Shown: positions 47,787 through 56,690 of the stretch, in pieces
Position numbering within the stretch: the first letter of the stretch is position 1
Layout of the letters: the number at the start of each line of letters is the position of its first letter
Assembly (NCBI GenBank): GCA_028717265.1
Contig: JAQUOE010000004.1
Location: forward strand, 1 to 64,000
Reading direction: 5' to 3'
DNA: 64,000 nucleotides
DNA from: Actinomycetota bacterium
Lineage (GTDB): Bacteria; Actinomycetota; Humimicrobiia; Humimicrobiales; Humimicrobiaceae
Notes under the pieces: generated by a model
What the model was told of the DNA's origin: nothing
Seen by the model: only the letters and a program-made list of their open reading frames with translations
Database searches by the model: none
Program-made: the position numbers and the translations under genes

Positions 47787-48224
47787 ATGAAATTATCAAA
47801 GCAGATTATTAGTATATTAATTATCAGCATGCTGGTAATAGCAATAGGTTCTTTATCTGTTGCTTGTCTTCCGACAACGACAACCGGAGACGGAACAACA
47901 ACTGAAGGCACGACTGCCGGAGGAACCGAAACTCAGGAAGTGACCGGATGGCAGGCAATATTTGCAAACTATGGAACATGGATCTGGCTGGCAATTTTAG
48001 TGGTAGCATTTTATTTTTTACTTATAAGACCTCAAAGGGTAAGAACCAAAAAAGCTCAGGAAATGATGTCCAGCCTTCAGAGAGGCGATGAAGTCGTTAC
48101 TATCGGAGGGTTTCATGGAAGAATCAAAGATATAAGAGAAGATGTTCTTATAATAACCATTGCAAGTGGTATTGATGTAAAGGTAAATAAAAGTGCCGTT
48201 TCGAAAAAGGCAGTTCAACAGTAA
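47787..48224 (+). CDS. yajC: YajC, Sec-associated protein, with extra lipoprotein-like N-terminus
   Basis: YajC is an accessory of the SecDF complex. The C-terminal ~90 residues are classical: one membrane segment (WIWLAILVVAFYFLLIRPQR) and the GDEVVTIGGFHGRI domain. The start is ATG 47787, with AAGGAG 6 nt upstream; the track's 47742 start adds 15 residues. Before the YajC part is an unusual ~50-residue extension: a signal-peptide-like stretch (ISMLVIAIGSLSVAC, a lipobox-like end) and a Thr/Gly-rich linker (TTTTGDGTTTEGTTAGGTET). Ordinary YajC is about 85-110 residues; this is 145. Confidence 0.93.
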   Translation: MKLSKQIISILIISMLVIAIGSLSVACLPTTTTGDGTTTEGTTAGGTETQEVTGWQAIFANYGTWIWLAILVVAFYFLLIRPQRVRTKKAQEMMSSLQRGDEVVTIGGFHGRIKDIREDVLIITIASGIDVKVNKSAVSKKAVQQ

Positions 48225-48227
48225 AGT

Positions 48228-49850
48228 ATGAGAAATAAGAAAGTTCACATAACTATTATTATAATCTTTATAATAATAATCGGTGTAAGTTTTTATTATA
48301 TATTTAAGGATTCAATTGCTAATTCTATAAATCTGGGTCTCGACCTTAAGGGCGGAACCCAGATAATCTTAATGCCCATTAAAAAAGGCACTGAAGAAAT
48401 AACTTCCGGAGATCTGGATGAAATTATAAAGATTATCGGGGATAGAATAAATAAACTGGGTGTTTCTGAACCTCTTATTACTAAAGACTCAACTGATAAT
48501 ATTATAGTTCAACTTCCAGGCGTAAAAGACCCTGAAAGAGCAAAAGAATTAATAGGAAAGACAGCACAGCTTGAATTCAGGCTGGTTACAGGAACCTTTA
48601 TTACCATAAAAGATCAAAACTGGGATCTCGTAAAATTTGATCCGGAAGAAGGGGAACTGATAATAGATCCTACTGCTGAAGAGATCCTGTTGGTTGATGA
48701 TATAAATAGTCTTATCAATAAATATCCTTATACGATAGTTGGCAAACTGCTTGATGATCCTGAAAGCGGAGAAAAATTACTTATTGAATACAACGGAGAA
48801 GACAGCCAGGAGGAGGATGCAGATACAGAAGGTGATACCGGCATTATAGATACGGAAAAAATCATAGGAAAGATAATATATGATTCAGAAACCGGGGAAC
48901 TTCTTCTGACAGATTATAATGACGGCAGTGAAATCGGAGAAATACTGGTTGATTCCAGAACAAGTGCCGCAACATTAGTAGGACCTGTTCTTCTTAAAGG
49001 AAATAACCTGGCAAGGGCAGCAGCCGGATATGACAGTAGCGGTAAAATAAGAGTTGCTTTAAGTGTTAAAGATGAGGCAGTAGGGATATTCGAAGAAATC
49101 ACTACGGAAAATATTGGCAAACCGCTTGCGATAGTACTGGATGAAGAAATTAAAAGTGCTCCATATTTAAGAGTTCCTATAACTAATGGAGAGGCAGAGA
49201 TTACAGGTATCGATGACCTGGAGGAAGCAAAAAACATCGAGATTGTCCTTCAGTTCGGAGCATTTCCCGTAGATTTAAAAATAGAGGAAAGCAGCACGGT
49301 GGGTCCTACCCTGGGAATGGATTCTTTGAATAGAGGTCTGTATGCTGGGATAATTGGCTTTGTTTTAATCATTATATTTATGTTCTTTTTTTATAAGGGC
49401 CTTGGATTATACTCTGCTATGGGTCTGATAATCTATGTTGTATTATTCTGGGGTATAATATCGGCCATGGGTGCTGCTCTGACACTTCCGGGGATAGCGG
49501 GACTCATATTGACAATAGGTATGGCCGTGGATGCCAATGTCATCATTTTTGCCAGAATAAGGGAAGAAGCGCTTAAAAATAAGTCCACAAGAGTCGCAAT
49601 CGGATATGGTTTTAAAAATGCACTGAGAACTATAATCGATTCCAATATAACTACTTTGATTACTGCATTAGCGCTATATAGATTTGGTACGGGTCCGATA
49701 AGGGGCTTTGCTGTTACATTGAGCCTTGGAGTGGTCATAAGTATGGTAGTAAGTCTCTTATTTACAAGATCTTTCATGTTCCTTATGTCAGGATTTCCCA
49801 GATTCGCAACACCGGGATTTTTAGGAATTAAAAGAGAAAGCAGTGAATAG
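48228..49850 (+). CDS. secD: protein translocase subunit SecD
   Basis: SecD works with SecF in late stages of protein export, driven by ion flow. The 540-residue protein has an N-terminal membrane segment, the GLDLKGGTQI motif, the periplasmic P1 region with an acidic insert of about 100 residues (GEDSQEEDADTEGDTG), and five C-terminal membrane segments with GMAVDANVIIFARIREE. The ATG is 3 nt after the yajC stop. Confidence 0.96.
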   Translation: MRNKKVHITIIIIFIIIIGVSFYYIFKDSIANSINLGLDLKGGTQIILMPIKKGTEEITSGDLDEIIKIIGDRINKLGVSEPLITKDSTDNIIVQLPGVKDPERAKELIGKTAQLEFRLVTGTFITIKDQNWDLVKFDPEEGELIIDPTAEEILLVDDINSLINKYPYTIVGKLLDDPESGEKLLIEYNGEDSQEEDADTEGDTGIIDTEKIIGKIIYDSETGELLLTDYNDGSEIGEILVDSRTSAATLVGPVLLKGNNLARAAAGYDSSGKIRVALSVKDEAVGIFEEITTENIGKPLAIVLDEEIKSAPYLRVPITNGEAEITGIDDLEEAKNIEIVLQFGAFPVDLKIEESSTVGPTLGMDSLNRGLYAGIIGFVLIIIFMFFFYKGLGLYSAMGLIIYVVLFWGIISAMGAALTLPGIAGLILTIGMAVDANVIIFARIREEALKNKSTRVAIGYGFKNALRTIIDSNITTLITALALYRFGTGPIRGFAVTLSLGVVISMVVSLLFTRSFMFLMSGFPRFATPGFLGIKRESSE

Positions 49851-49852
49851 TA

Positions 49853-50755
49853 TTGAAGTTTAGAAATTTTTATTTTGACTTTGTTGGTAAAAGAAAAATA
49901 TGGTTCATAATTTCTCTGGTTGTAATACTTGCAGGTCTAGCAGGTTTTCTTATCAGAGGAGCGAGTTTAAATCTGGGAATTGATTTTCTCGGCGGATCGC
50001 TTATCGAAGTTGAATTTTCAAGAGACACAAATACTTCTGAGATCCGAAATGTGATCAGCGAAGTCGGACTGGAAAACGCAATAATACAACAAAACGAATT
50101 CCAGTTGGGCGAATCAAACAGATTTATTATCAGAACCACACCCATAAATTCAGAAACCAAAGAAAGAATGATTAATCTGCTGGATGAAGAAATAGGTCTG
50201 ACAGGATCACCGCTTCAGGATAGGATGGTGGATCCCGGATTCAGCAAACAGATAACAAAATATGCCCTGATAGCCATTGGCATAAGTATAATCGGAATCT
50301 TGGTCTACGTATGGATAAGATTCGAGTTCAGATTAGGAGCTGCGGCAATTCTGGCTCTGATCCACGATGTGCTTGTGACTATCGGAATATATGCCATCTT
50401 AAACCGTGAGGTTAATACTTCGACAATAGCTGCCATACTGACCATTATCGGATATTCGATAAACGATACCATAGTCGTATTCGATAGAATAAGAGAAAAT
50501 ACCCCTCTGAGCGGCAAATTTGGTTACAGTAAAATCATAAATGATTCCATAAATACTACCTTGACAAGATCGCTGAATACTGCCCTTACCACATTGATTC
50601 CAATCCTTTTACTTCTTATTCTGGGAACCAGCGCGTTAAGAGATTTTGCAATGGCACTTTCAATCGGAATAATAGCGGGGACATATTCTTCCATATGTAT
50701 TGCCAGTCCTATTCTAATAGTATGGAACAATAGGTTTCCAAGATATAAGAAATAA
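49853..50755 (+). CDS. secF: protein translocase subunit SecF
   Basis: SecF partner of SecD, 300 residues with six membrane segments. Motifs are LGIDFLGGSLIEVEF and the TM region YSINDTIVVFDRIRENTP. It begins at TTG, 2 nt after the secD stop. The next gene, recJ, follows after 2 nt. Confidence 0.96.
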   Translation: MKFRNFYFDFVGKRKIWFIISLVVILAGLAGFLIRGASLNLGIDFLGGSLIEVEFSRDTNTSEIRNVISEVGLENAIIQQNEFQLGESNRFIIRTTPINSETKERMINLLDEEIGLTGSPLQDRMVDPGFSKQITKYALIAIGISIIGILVYVWIRFEFRLGAAAILALIHDVLVTIGIYAILNREVNTSTIAAILTIIGYSINDTIVVFDRIRENTPLSGKFGYSKIINDSINTTLTRSLNTALTTLIPILLLLILGTSALRDFAMALSIGIIAGTYSSICIASPILIVWNNRFPRYKK

Positions 50756-50757
50756 CA

Positions 50758-52488
50758 ATGACAAGTTTTCCTGCTAAGTGGCAGGGCAGAAAGATCGGAA
50801 AAACAAATAAAAAACTATCAAATAAACTTAAGTTCAGCCAGTTCCTGATCGATATTCTTGCCGGAAGAAATATATCAAGTGAAGTAGAAGTAATGTCTTT
50901 TCTTAATCCGACCCTTAAAAATCTGCATGATTGCATGATGCTTCCGGGAATAGAAAAAGGCATTAAAAGAATAAAGGAAGCAATCGCAAGTAATGAGAAT
51001 ATTTTAATTTTTGGGGATTATGATGCAGATGGGATAATAAGTTCTGTGATCTTATATAAATTCTTAAGGGAACTGGGACTAAACACCGAAGTTTATATTC
51101 CGGATAGGTTCAATGAAGGCTATGATCTAAATCTTGATTTTTTTAAGAAGATATTTTCTCAGAGTAAGTATAATCTGATGATATGTGTGGATTGCGGAAC
51201 AAATAGCCTGGAAGTTCAAAAATTCATCCGTGGTAAAAGAGAATTGGATGTAATAATCTGTGATCATCACATTCAATCCGTTGATTTAGATGTAAGACAG
51301 GAAAATTATATTATAATAAATCCCAGAATTAAATGTTCAAACTATCCTTTCAAACATTTAAGCGGAGCAGGTGTTACTTTAAAATTTATTATAGGTATCC
51401 TGAGAGGGCTGGAAGACGCCCGCAAGAAAAAATTCAGCAGAGATTATCTGACAACCCTGCTTGATCTTGTTGCAATATCAACTATTGCGGATCTTATGCC
51501 TCTGGTTGATGAAAACAGGATAATAGTCAAAAAAGGACTGGAATTACTTAAAAGAACAATAAATCCGGGACTAAAAAAGATGATCAATGCTGTTGTAAAG
51601 GATAAAGAGTGCATAGATGAATATGATATAGGATATATTATAGCTCCGAGACTTAATGCAGCCGGCAGGATTAAAAATGCCAGGAGCAGTTTCGATTTAT
51701 TGACCGCCGGGGGCAAGGTCCTGGATGAATTACTTAATGATTTAAACTCATTTAATGAAGAAAGGCAGAATATACAAAAAAAAATATTCGACGAAATAAT
51801 AAAGAGTAATGATTTCGATGAGATCATAAAGGAAAAGAGAATATTCATAGAAAAATCAAAAGAATGGAACGAAGGAGTGCTCGGAATAGTAGCTTCGGAT
51901 ATCGTAAAAAAATTCAATATCCCAGCCATACTGTTCAGGGAATCGGAAGGCAAACTCAAAGGTTCCGGAAGAAGTACGGATAAATTCGATTTATACGGAA
52001 ACCTCTTATCCTGCAGCGGTCTGTTTGATAATTTCGGTGGGCACCGAACCGCATGCGGTATAAGCATGGATATTTTGAGCTTCGAAACTTTTTATAATAA
52101 TATGATAGAAATTGCATTAAAAAAAATTGAAATCCGCGATATTGAAAAAAAGTCTTTCTATGACCTCGAACTGGATTTCAAAGATATAAATGACGAATTA
52201 TTGAAGGAAATAGATTTGCTTAAACCCTATGGAATAAGCAACCCTCAACCCACTTTCGTAACCGGAGATTGTGAAATAGTGAGCTTTTGCTATTTAAGTG
52301 AAGAAAAACATGTAAAGTTTAAACTCAGGAGTGCCGGAACAGAAGTAGCTGCCATAATGTTCAAAATAGACAAAAATGTAAAAGAGAAGATAAAAGCAGG
52401 AAAAAAGATCAATATTTTATATAAAATCGAGGAGAATATATGGGGTTATCGTAAAGAGATACAACTGGTCATACAGGACTTATTTTAG
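50758..52488 (+). CDS. recJ: RecJ single-stranded-DNA exonuclease
   Basis: RecJ is a 5'-3' ssDNA exonuclease of the DHH superfamily used in recombination and repair. The 576-residue protein shows FGDYDADGIIS, VDCGTNS, the DHH motif in IICDHHIQS, the DHHA1 domain (LGIVASDIVKKF, GSGRSTDKFDL, FGGHRTACG) and an OB-like C-terminus. It follows secF, as in many bacteria. Confidence 0.95.
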   Translation: MTSFPAKWQGRKIGKTNKKLSNKLKFSQFLIDILAGRNISSEVEVMSFLNPTLKNLHDCMMLPGIEKGIKRIKEAIASNENILIFGDYDADGIISSVILYKFLRELGLNTEVYIPDRFNEGYDLNLDFFKKIFSQSKYNLMICVDCGTNSLEVQKFIRGKRELDVIICDHHIQSVDLDVRQENYIIINPRIKCSNYPFKHLSGAGVTLKFIIGILRGLEDARKKKFSRDYLTTLLDLVAISTIADLMPLVDENRIIVKKGLELLKRTINPGLKKMINAVVKDKECIDEYDIGYIIAPRLNAAGRIKNARSSFDLLTAGGKVLDELLNDLNSFNEERQNIQKKIFDEIIKSNDFDEIIKEKRIFIEKSKEWNEGVLGIVASDIVKKFNIPAILFRESEGKLKGSGRSTDKFDLYGNLLSCSGLFDNFGGHRTACGISMDILSFETFYNNMIEIALKKIEIRDIEKKSFYDLELDFKDINDELLKEIDLLKPYGISNPQPTFVTGDCEIVSFCYLSEEKHVKFKLRSAGTEVAAIMFKIDKNVKEKIKAGKKINILYKIEENIWGYRKEIQLVIQDLF

Positions 52489-52542
52489 AGAAGTTGAAAA
52501 TGTTCTATAATGGTATTGATTTTTTATTAAGAGTGAAAAAAG

Positions 52543-54744
52543 ATGAATCTGGAACTGAACAAAAAAATAAACACGGATCTTATATACAGCAAGCTAATAA
52601 AAAAAATAAAATCATATAATCCGGATGTAGATGAGCAGCTTGTAGAAAAAGCCTACGAGACTTCGAAAAAATACCATCAAAATCAATACAGAAAATCAGG
52701 GGGACCATTTATTGTCCACCCTCTGGAAGTAGCGGGAATTCTGGCGGGCCTTGAGCTGGATCAGGTATCCATAGTATCGGCCATTTTACATGATGTAATA
52801 GAGGATACGGACTATAGCCTGGAAGCAGCTAAAAAAGATTTCGGACCAAATATTGCAAATATCATAGACGGCGTTACGAAATTGGACAAAATAGTTTTTA
52901 CCAGCAAAGAAGAGCAGCAGGTAAACAACATAAGAAAAATGATAATCGCAATGTCAGAAGATGTGAGGATAATACTGGTAAAACTTGGCGACAGACTTCA
53001 TAATATGCGGACCTTATTTCCACTGGATGAAGAGAAAAGACGTATTATTTCAACTGAAACTCTCGAAGTTTATGCACCTATTGCACACAGGCTGGGGATT
53101 TATCAGATAAAATCAGAATTGGAAGATTTAAGTTTCAAATATCTTTACCCCAAAGAGTACGAGAAAATAAAAAATATGATTGACGAGAAACTTGAAGAAA
53201 GGAAATCTTTAATTGATGAAGCAGTAAAAATAATAAGCAAGAAATTGAAAGAAGTAAAAATTTCCGCTGATATCAGCGGCAGGATTAAAACTTATTATAG
53301 TGTTTATAATAAAATCATCAAACAAAACAGAAAATTTGAGGATATTTATGACATAATTGCAATAAGGATAATAGTAAATGATGTAAAAAGCTGTTATGCG
53401 GTCCTCGGGATAATACATTCTTTATGGAAGCCCGTACCGGGAAGGTTCAGGGATTTCATAGCAAATCCCAAATTCAATATGTATCAATCTCTCCATACCA
53501 CGGTTATCGGGGTAAAAGGTAAGCCAGTTGAAATACAGATAAGGACATATGAAATGCATAAATTTGCAGAGTATGGTATTGCTGCACATTACAAATATAA
53601 AGAAGGCGGCTTTAAAAAACTCAGCGAATTCGATAAAAGAGTTGCATGGATAAGACAGATACTTGACTGGCAGAAAGAGCTAAAGGATCCGCAGGAATAT
53701 ATGGAATCATTGAAGCTGGACCTGTTCGAGGAAGAAGTATTTGTATTTACTCCAAAAGGTAAAGTTTTAAATCTGCCCAGAGGAGCCACAACTATTGATT
53801 TTGCCTATCAAATACATACGGATGTGGGCCATAATATAATAGGTTCAAAAATAAACGGTATCATGGCTCCCATAGAGACAGTACTGGAAAATGGCGATAT
53901 TGTAGAAATAATAGTATCTAAAACCAATAAAGGTCCAAGCAGGGATTGGCTTAACGTAGTTAAAACTTCAAGTGCGCGCAATAAGATCAAACAATGGTTC
54001 AGCAAAGAGCAGCGGCAGGAAACGTATAACGTAGGCAGAGATATAATGTTAAAAGTACTGAGGAAAAACGGTCTTTCTTTTAAAAGCGTACCTGCGGAAA
54101 TATTTGATGAAGTGACAAAAGATATGAATCTGGGAAAAGTGGATGCTCTTTTCAGAAATATCGGGTCCCATAAGATATCTGCACATCAGGTCTTTACAAA
54201 AATAATAAAAAAATTAAGCCAGCAAGAATCTGCAAAAGAGCTGACCATTGAGGATATACACAGAAAAGAAATCGAGAAAAAAGAAAGCAGCGGTATTAAA
54301 GTAAAAGGCATGGAAGATGTACTGGTGACTATTGCAAGGTGCTGTAATCCGGTTCCGGGAGATAATATAGTAGGTTATATCACGAGAGGTAAAGGGATAT
54401 CCGTTCACAGGATCGATTGCAACAACGTTAATGCTTCAATGAGTTCCGAAAAACAAAGATTTATAGATGTTGAATGGGATAAAAGAGCTCCTTATAAATT
54501 TAATACCGAAATACAAATAGATGCTCTGGACAGGACAAAATTGCTGAGGGATATTACGAATATAATAAGCGAATATGATCTGAATATAGTGAGCGCAAAC
54601 TCTCTAAGAACAGATAAAAGCGGTTATATTAAATTCAGATTCCTGATAGAGATTAGCAATAAATATATTCTGAAAGATGTCATAAACAATATAAAGCAAA
54701 TAGACTCGGTTTATGATGCTTACAGAATATTACCCAGAAAGTAA
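52543..54744 (+). CDS. rel: bifunctional (p)ppGpp synthetase/hydrolase RelA/SpoT family
   Basis: Rel makes and degrades the stringent-response alarmone. The 733-residue protein has the hydrolase HD domain (ILHDVIEDTDYS, KLGDRLHNMRTL), the synthetase domain (RIKTYYSVYNKI, FRDFIANPKFNMYQSLHTTV), a TGS domain (VFTPKGKVLNLPRGATTIDFAY), a zinc-finger-like segment (ARCCNPVPGD) and a C-terminal ACT domain. The intact HD motif argues for a dual-function Rel. Confidence 0.96.
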   Translation: MNLELNKKINTDLIYSKLIKKIKSYNPDVDEQLVEKAYETSKKYHQNQYRKSGGPFIVHPLEVAGILAGLELDQVSIVSAILHDVIEDTDYSLEAAKKDFGPNIANIIDGVTKLDKIVFTSKEEQQVNNIRKMIIAMSEDVRIILVKLGDRLHNMRTLFPLDEEKRRIISTETLEVYAPIAHRLGIYQIKSELEDLSFKYLYPKEYEKIKNMIDEKLEERKSLIDEAVKIISKKLKEVKISADISGRIKTYYSVYNKIIKQNRKFEDIYDIIAIRIIVNDVKSCYAVLGIIHSLWKPVPGRFRDFIANPKFNMYQSLHTTVIGVKGKPVEIQIRTYEMHKFAEYGIAAHYKYKEGGFKKLSEFDKRVAWIRQILDWQKELKDPQEYMESLKLDLFEEEVFVFTPKGKVLNLPRGATTIDFAYQIHTDVGHNIIGSKINGIMAPIETVLENGDIVEIIVSKTNKGPSRDWLNVVKTSSARNKIKQWFSKEQRQETYNVGRDIMLKVLRKNGLSFKSVPAEIFDEVTKDMNLGKVDALFRNIGSHKISAHQVFTKIIKKLSQQESAKELTIEDIHRKEIEKKESSGIKVKGMEDVLVTIARCCNPVPGDNIVGYITRGKGISVHRIDCNNVNASMSSEKQRFIDVEWDKRAPYKFNTEIQIDALDRTKLLRDITNIISEYDLNIVSANSLRTDKSGYIKFRFLIEISNKYILKDVINNIKQIDSVYDAYRILPRK

Positions 54745-54750
54745 GCCAAA

Positions 54751-55386
54751 TTGAATATAAAAAGATTAGAACTGGGATTCTTTAAAGTCAATTGTTATAT
54801 ATTATCTCTGGAAAATGTGAATATAATAATAGACCCGGGTGCGGATTTTGATATTATTAAAAACAGTATTGAAGAGAATCATACAAAACCGGACTTCATA
54901 TTGAATACACACGGGCATTACGATCATATAGGTGCTGTCCGGGATATAGTTTCAAGTTATAAAATTCCGTTTTATATTCATGAATTTGAGGAACCGATCA
55001 TCACTGATCCGTATAAGAATATTTCTTCATTTTTAGGAGAAAATGAATTATCATTAAAAACTTATGATTTAATAAAAAACGGAGATTATGAATTTTTTGA
55101 CGATCTCGGCATTGATATTATAAATGTTCCGGGGCATACTCCAGGCAGTATAGTGATTAAAACAGGAAGGTCTCTTTTCACCGGTGATCTGCTGTTTAAA
55201 GGCGCTATAGGACGTACCGATTTACCGGGAGGTGATCCGGAGGAGATAAAGAGATCACTTGAAAGAATAAAGAAAATGGATAAGAGATCAATTATTTACC
55301 CGGGTCATGGCGAGGTCACCAATCTTGAATATGAATTGAAATCAAATTATTATTTAGGTAATCATTTTTTAAAGGAAGACAGTTAG
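54751..55386 (+). CDS. MBL-fold metallo-hydrolase (glyoxalase II-like)
   Basis: This 211-residue metallo-beta-lactamase-fold protein has THGHYDHIGA (HxHxDH), the NVPGHTPGSIV histidine, LFTGDLLFKGAIGRTDLP and the C-terminal YPGHGEVT. It resembles the YcbL/GloB group often encoded between rel and hisS. The start is TTG, 6 nt after the rel stop. The substrate is not known; thioester hydrolysis is plausible. Confidence 0.92.
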   Translation: MNIKRLELGFFKVNCYILSLENVNIIIDPGADFDIIKNSIEENHTKPDFILNTHGHYDHIGAVRDIVSSYKIPFYIHEFEEPIITDPYKNISSFLGENELSLKTYDLIKNGDYEFFDDLGIDIINVPGHTPGSIVIKTGRSLFTGDLLFKGAIGRTDLPGGDPEEIKRSLERIKKMDKRSIIYPGHGEVTNLEYELKSNYYLGNHFLKEDS

Positions 55387-55406
55387 AAAGAAACAGGTGA
55401 TTTATT

Positions 55407-56690
55407 TTGGATCTGAGTTCTCCCAGAGGTACAATAGATATTTATGGTGAAGATATAGATTATAGAAATTATATTATAAATACTGCGCGGGAAATTCTTG
55501 AAATATTCAATTATGCGGAGATAATAACTCCTGCGTTTGAATATACACAGGTCTTCAGCAGAAGTATCGGTGAAAATACCGATATAGTTTCAAAACAGAT
55601 GTATACCTTTCCCGATAAGAAAGGCAGGTTACTTACCCTTCGGCCCGAGGGTACAGCATCAATCGTAAGGGCAATCTTAGAGAATAAAATGTACTCCGAA
55701 AAACTTCCACTCAAGCTTTTTTACATCGGGAATATGTTCAGGTATGAAAAGCCCCAGAAAGGCAGAATGAGGGAGTTCTGGCAACTGGGAATAGAATCTA
55801 TCGGTTCTGATAATCCGATTATAGATGCAGAAGCCATCTGGATACTGAATTTATTTTTTGAAAAGCTTGGATTCAAAAAGCTGGCACTTAAGGTAAATAA
55901 TATCGGCTGCCGCAAGTGCCGCAAGAAATTTCTGGAAGAATTTAAGAAATATTTGAGACCTGAGAAAAATAAATTATGCAGTGATTGCCGTAAAAGGTTT
56001 AAAGAGAATCCCCTGAGGATTTTTGACTGCAAGAAGATCGACTGTACTGAAGTTTTAAAAGGATCACCTGATATATCCTATTACTTGTGTTCCGAATGCA
56101 AAAAAAACTTTGAAGAAGTTTTAAAATGTTTAAAAATTCTTGATATAAAGTACAGGATAGATAAAAACCTGGTAAGAGGATTTGATTATTACACAGGGAC
56201 AATATTCGAGATAATATCGGAGGACCTTGAGAGCGCACAGAATGCTCTGGGAGGTGGAGGAAGATATGATAATCTTATTAGTGATATGGGAGGTGCTGAT
56301 ATTCCGGCGACAGGATTTGCTGTGGGAATTGATAGGACGATAATACTCATGAAGCAGTTAAATATCGACCTTAAGAAATCCGATAAAAAGTCGAAAGTAT
56401 ATCTTATTGCTATGGATAAAATTTCTCAGATTTATTCTACCCTTATCCTGAAGTATCTCAGGGAAAAAGAAGTAGTATGTGACATGAATTTCAATATCAG
56501 GAGTTTGAAAAAAGAGATTACATGGGCGAGAGATAATGGTTATAATTTCATTATAATAGTCGGTGAAGATGAAATGAAAACAGGAAATCTTACGATGAAA
56601 GATATTAATAAATTCAAACAATATAAGGTTGACTGGAAAAACGATAAAGAAAAAATTATAGAAATCATAGGAGCGCAGAACATTGATTGA
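55407..56690 (+). CDS. hisS: histidyl-tRNA synthetase
   Basis: HisRS, class II, 427 residues. It starts DLSSPRGTIDIYGED and has motif 2 LRPEGTASIVRA, the HisA-type signature VRGFDYYTGTIFEI, motif 3 GGGGRYDNL and an anticodon-binding C-terminal domain. The start is TTG with a modest CAGGTGA ribosome-binding site. Its last 8 bp overlap the aspS start. Confidence 0.97.
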   Translation: MDLSSPRGTIDIYGEDIDYRNYIINTAREILEIFNYAEIITPAFEYTQVFSRSIGENTDIVSKQMYTFPDKKGRLLTLRPEGTASIVRAILENKMYSEKLPLKLFYIGNMFRYEKPQKGRMREFWQLGIESIGSDNPIIDAEAIWILNLFFEKLGFKKLALKVNNIGCRKCRKKFLEEFKKYLRPEKNKLCSDCRKRFKENPLRIFDCKKIDCTEVLKGSPDISYYLCSECKKNFEEVLKCLKILDIKYRIDKNLVRGFDYYTGTIFEIISEDLESAQNALGGGGRYDNLISDMGGADIPATGFAVGIDRTIILMKQLNIDLKKSDKKSKVYLIAMDKISQIYSTLILKYLREKEVVCDMNFNIRSLKKEITWARDNGYNFIIIVGEDEMKTGNLTMKDINKFKQYKVDWKNDKEKIIEIIGAQNID

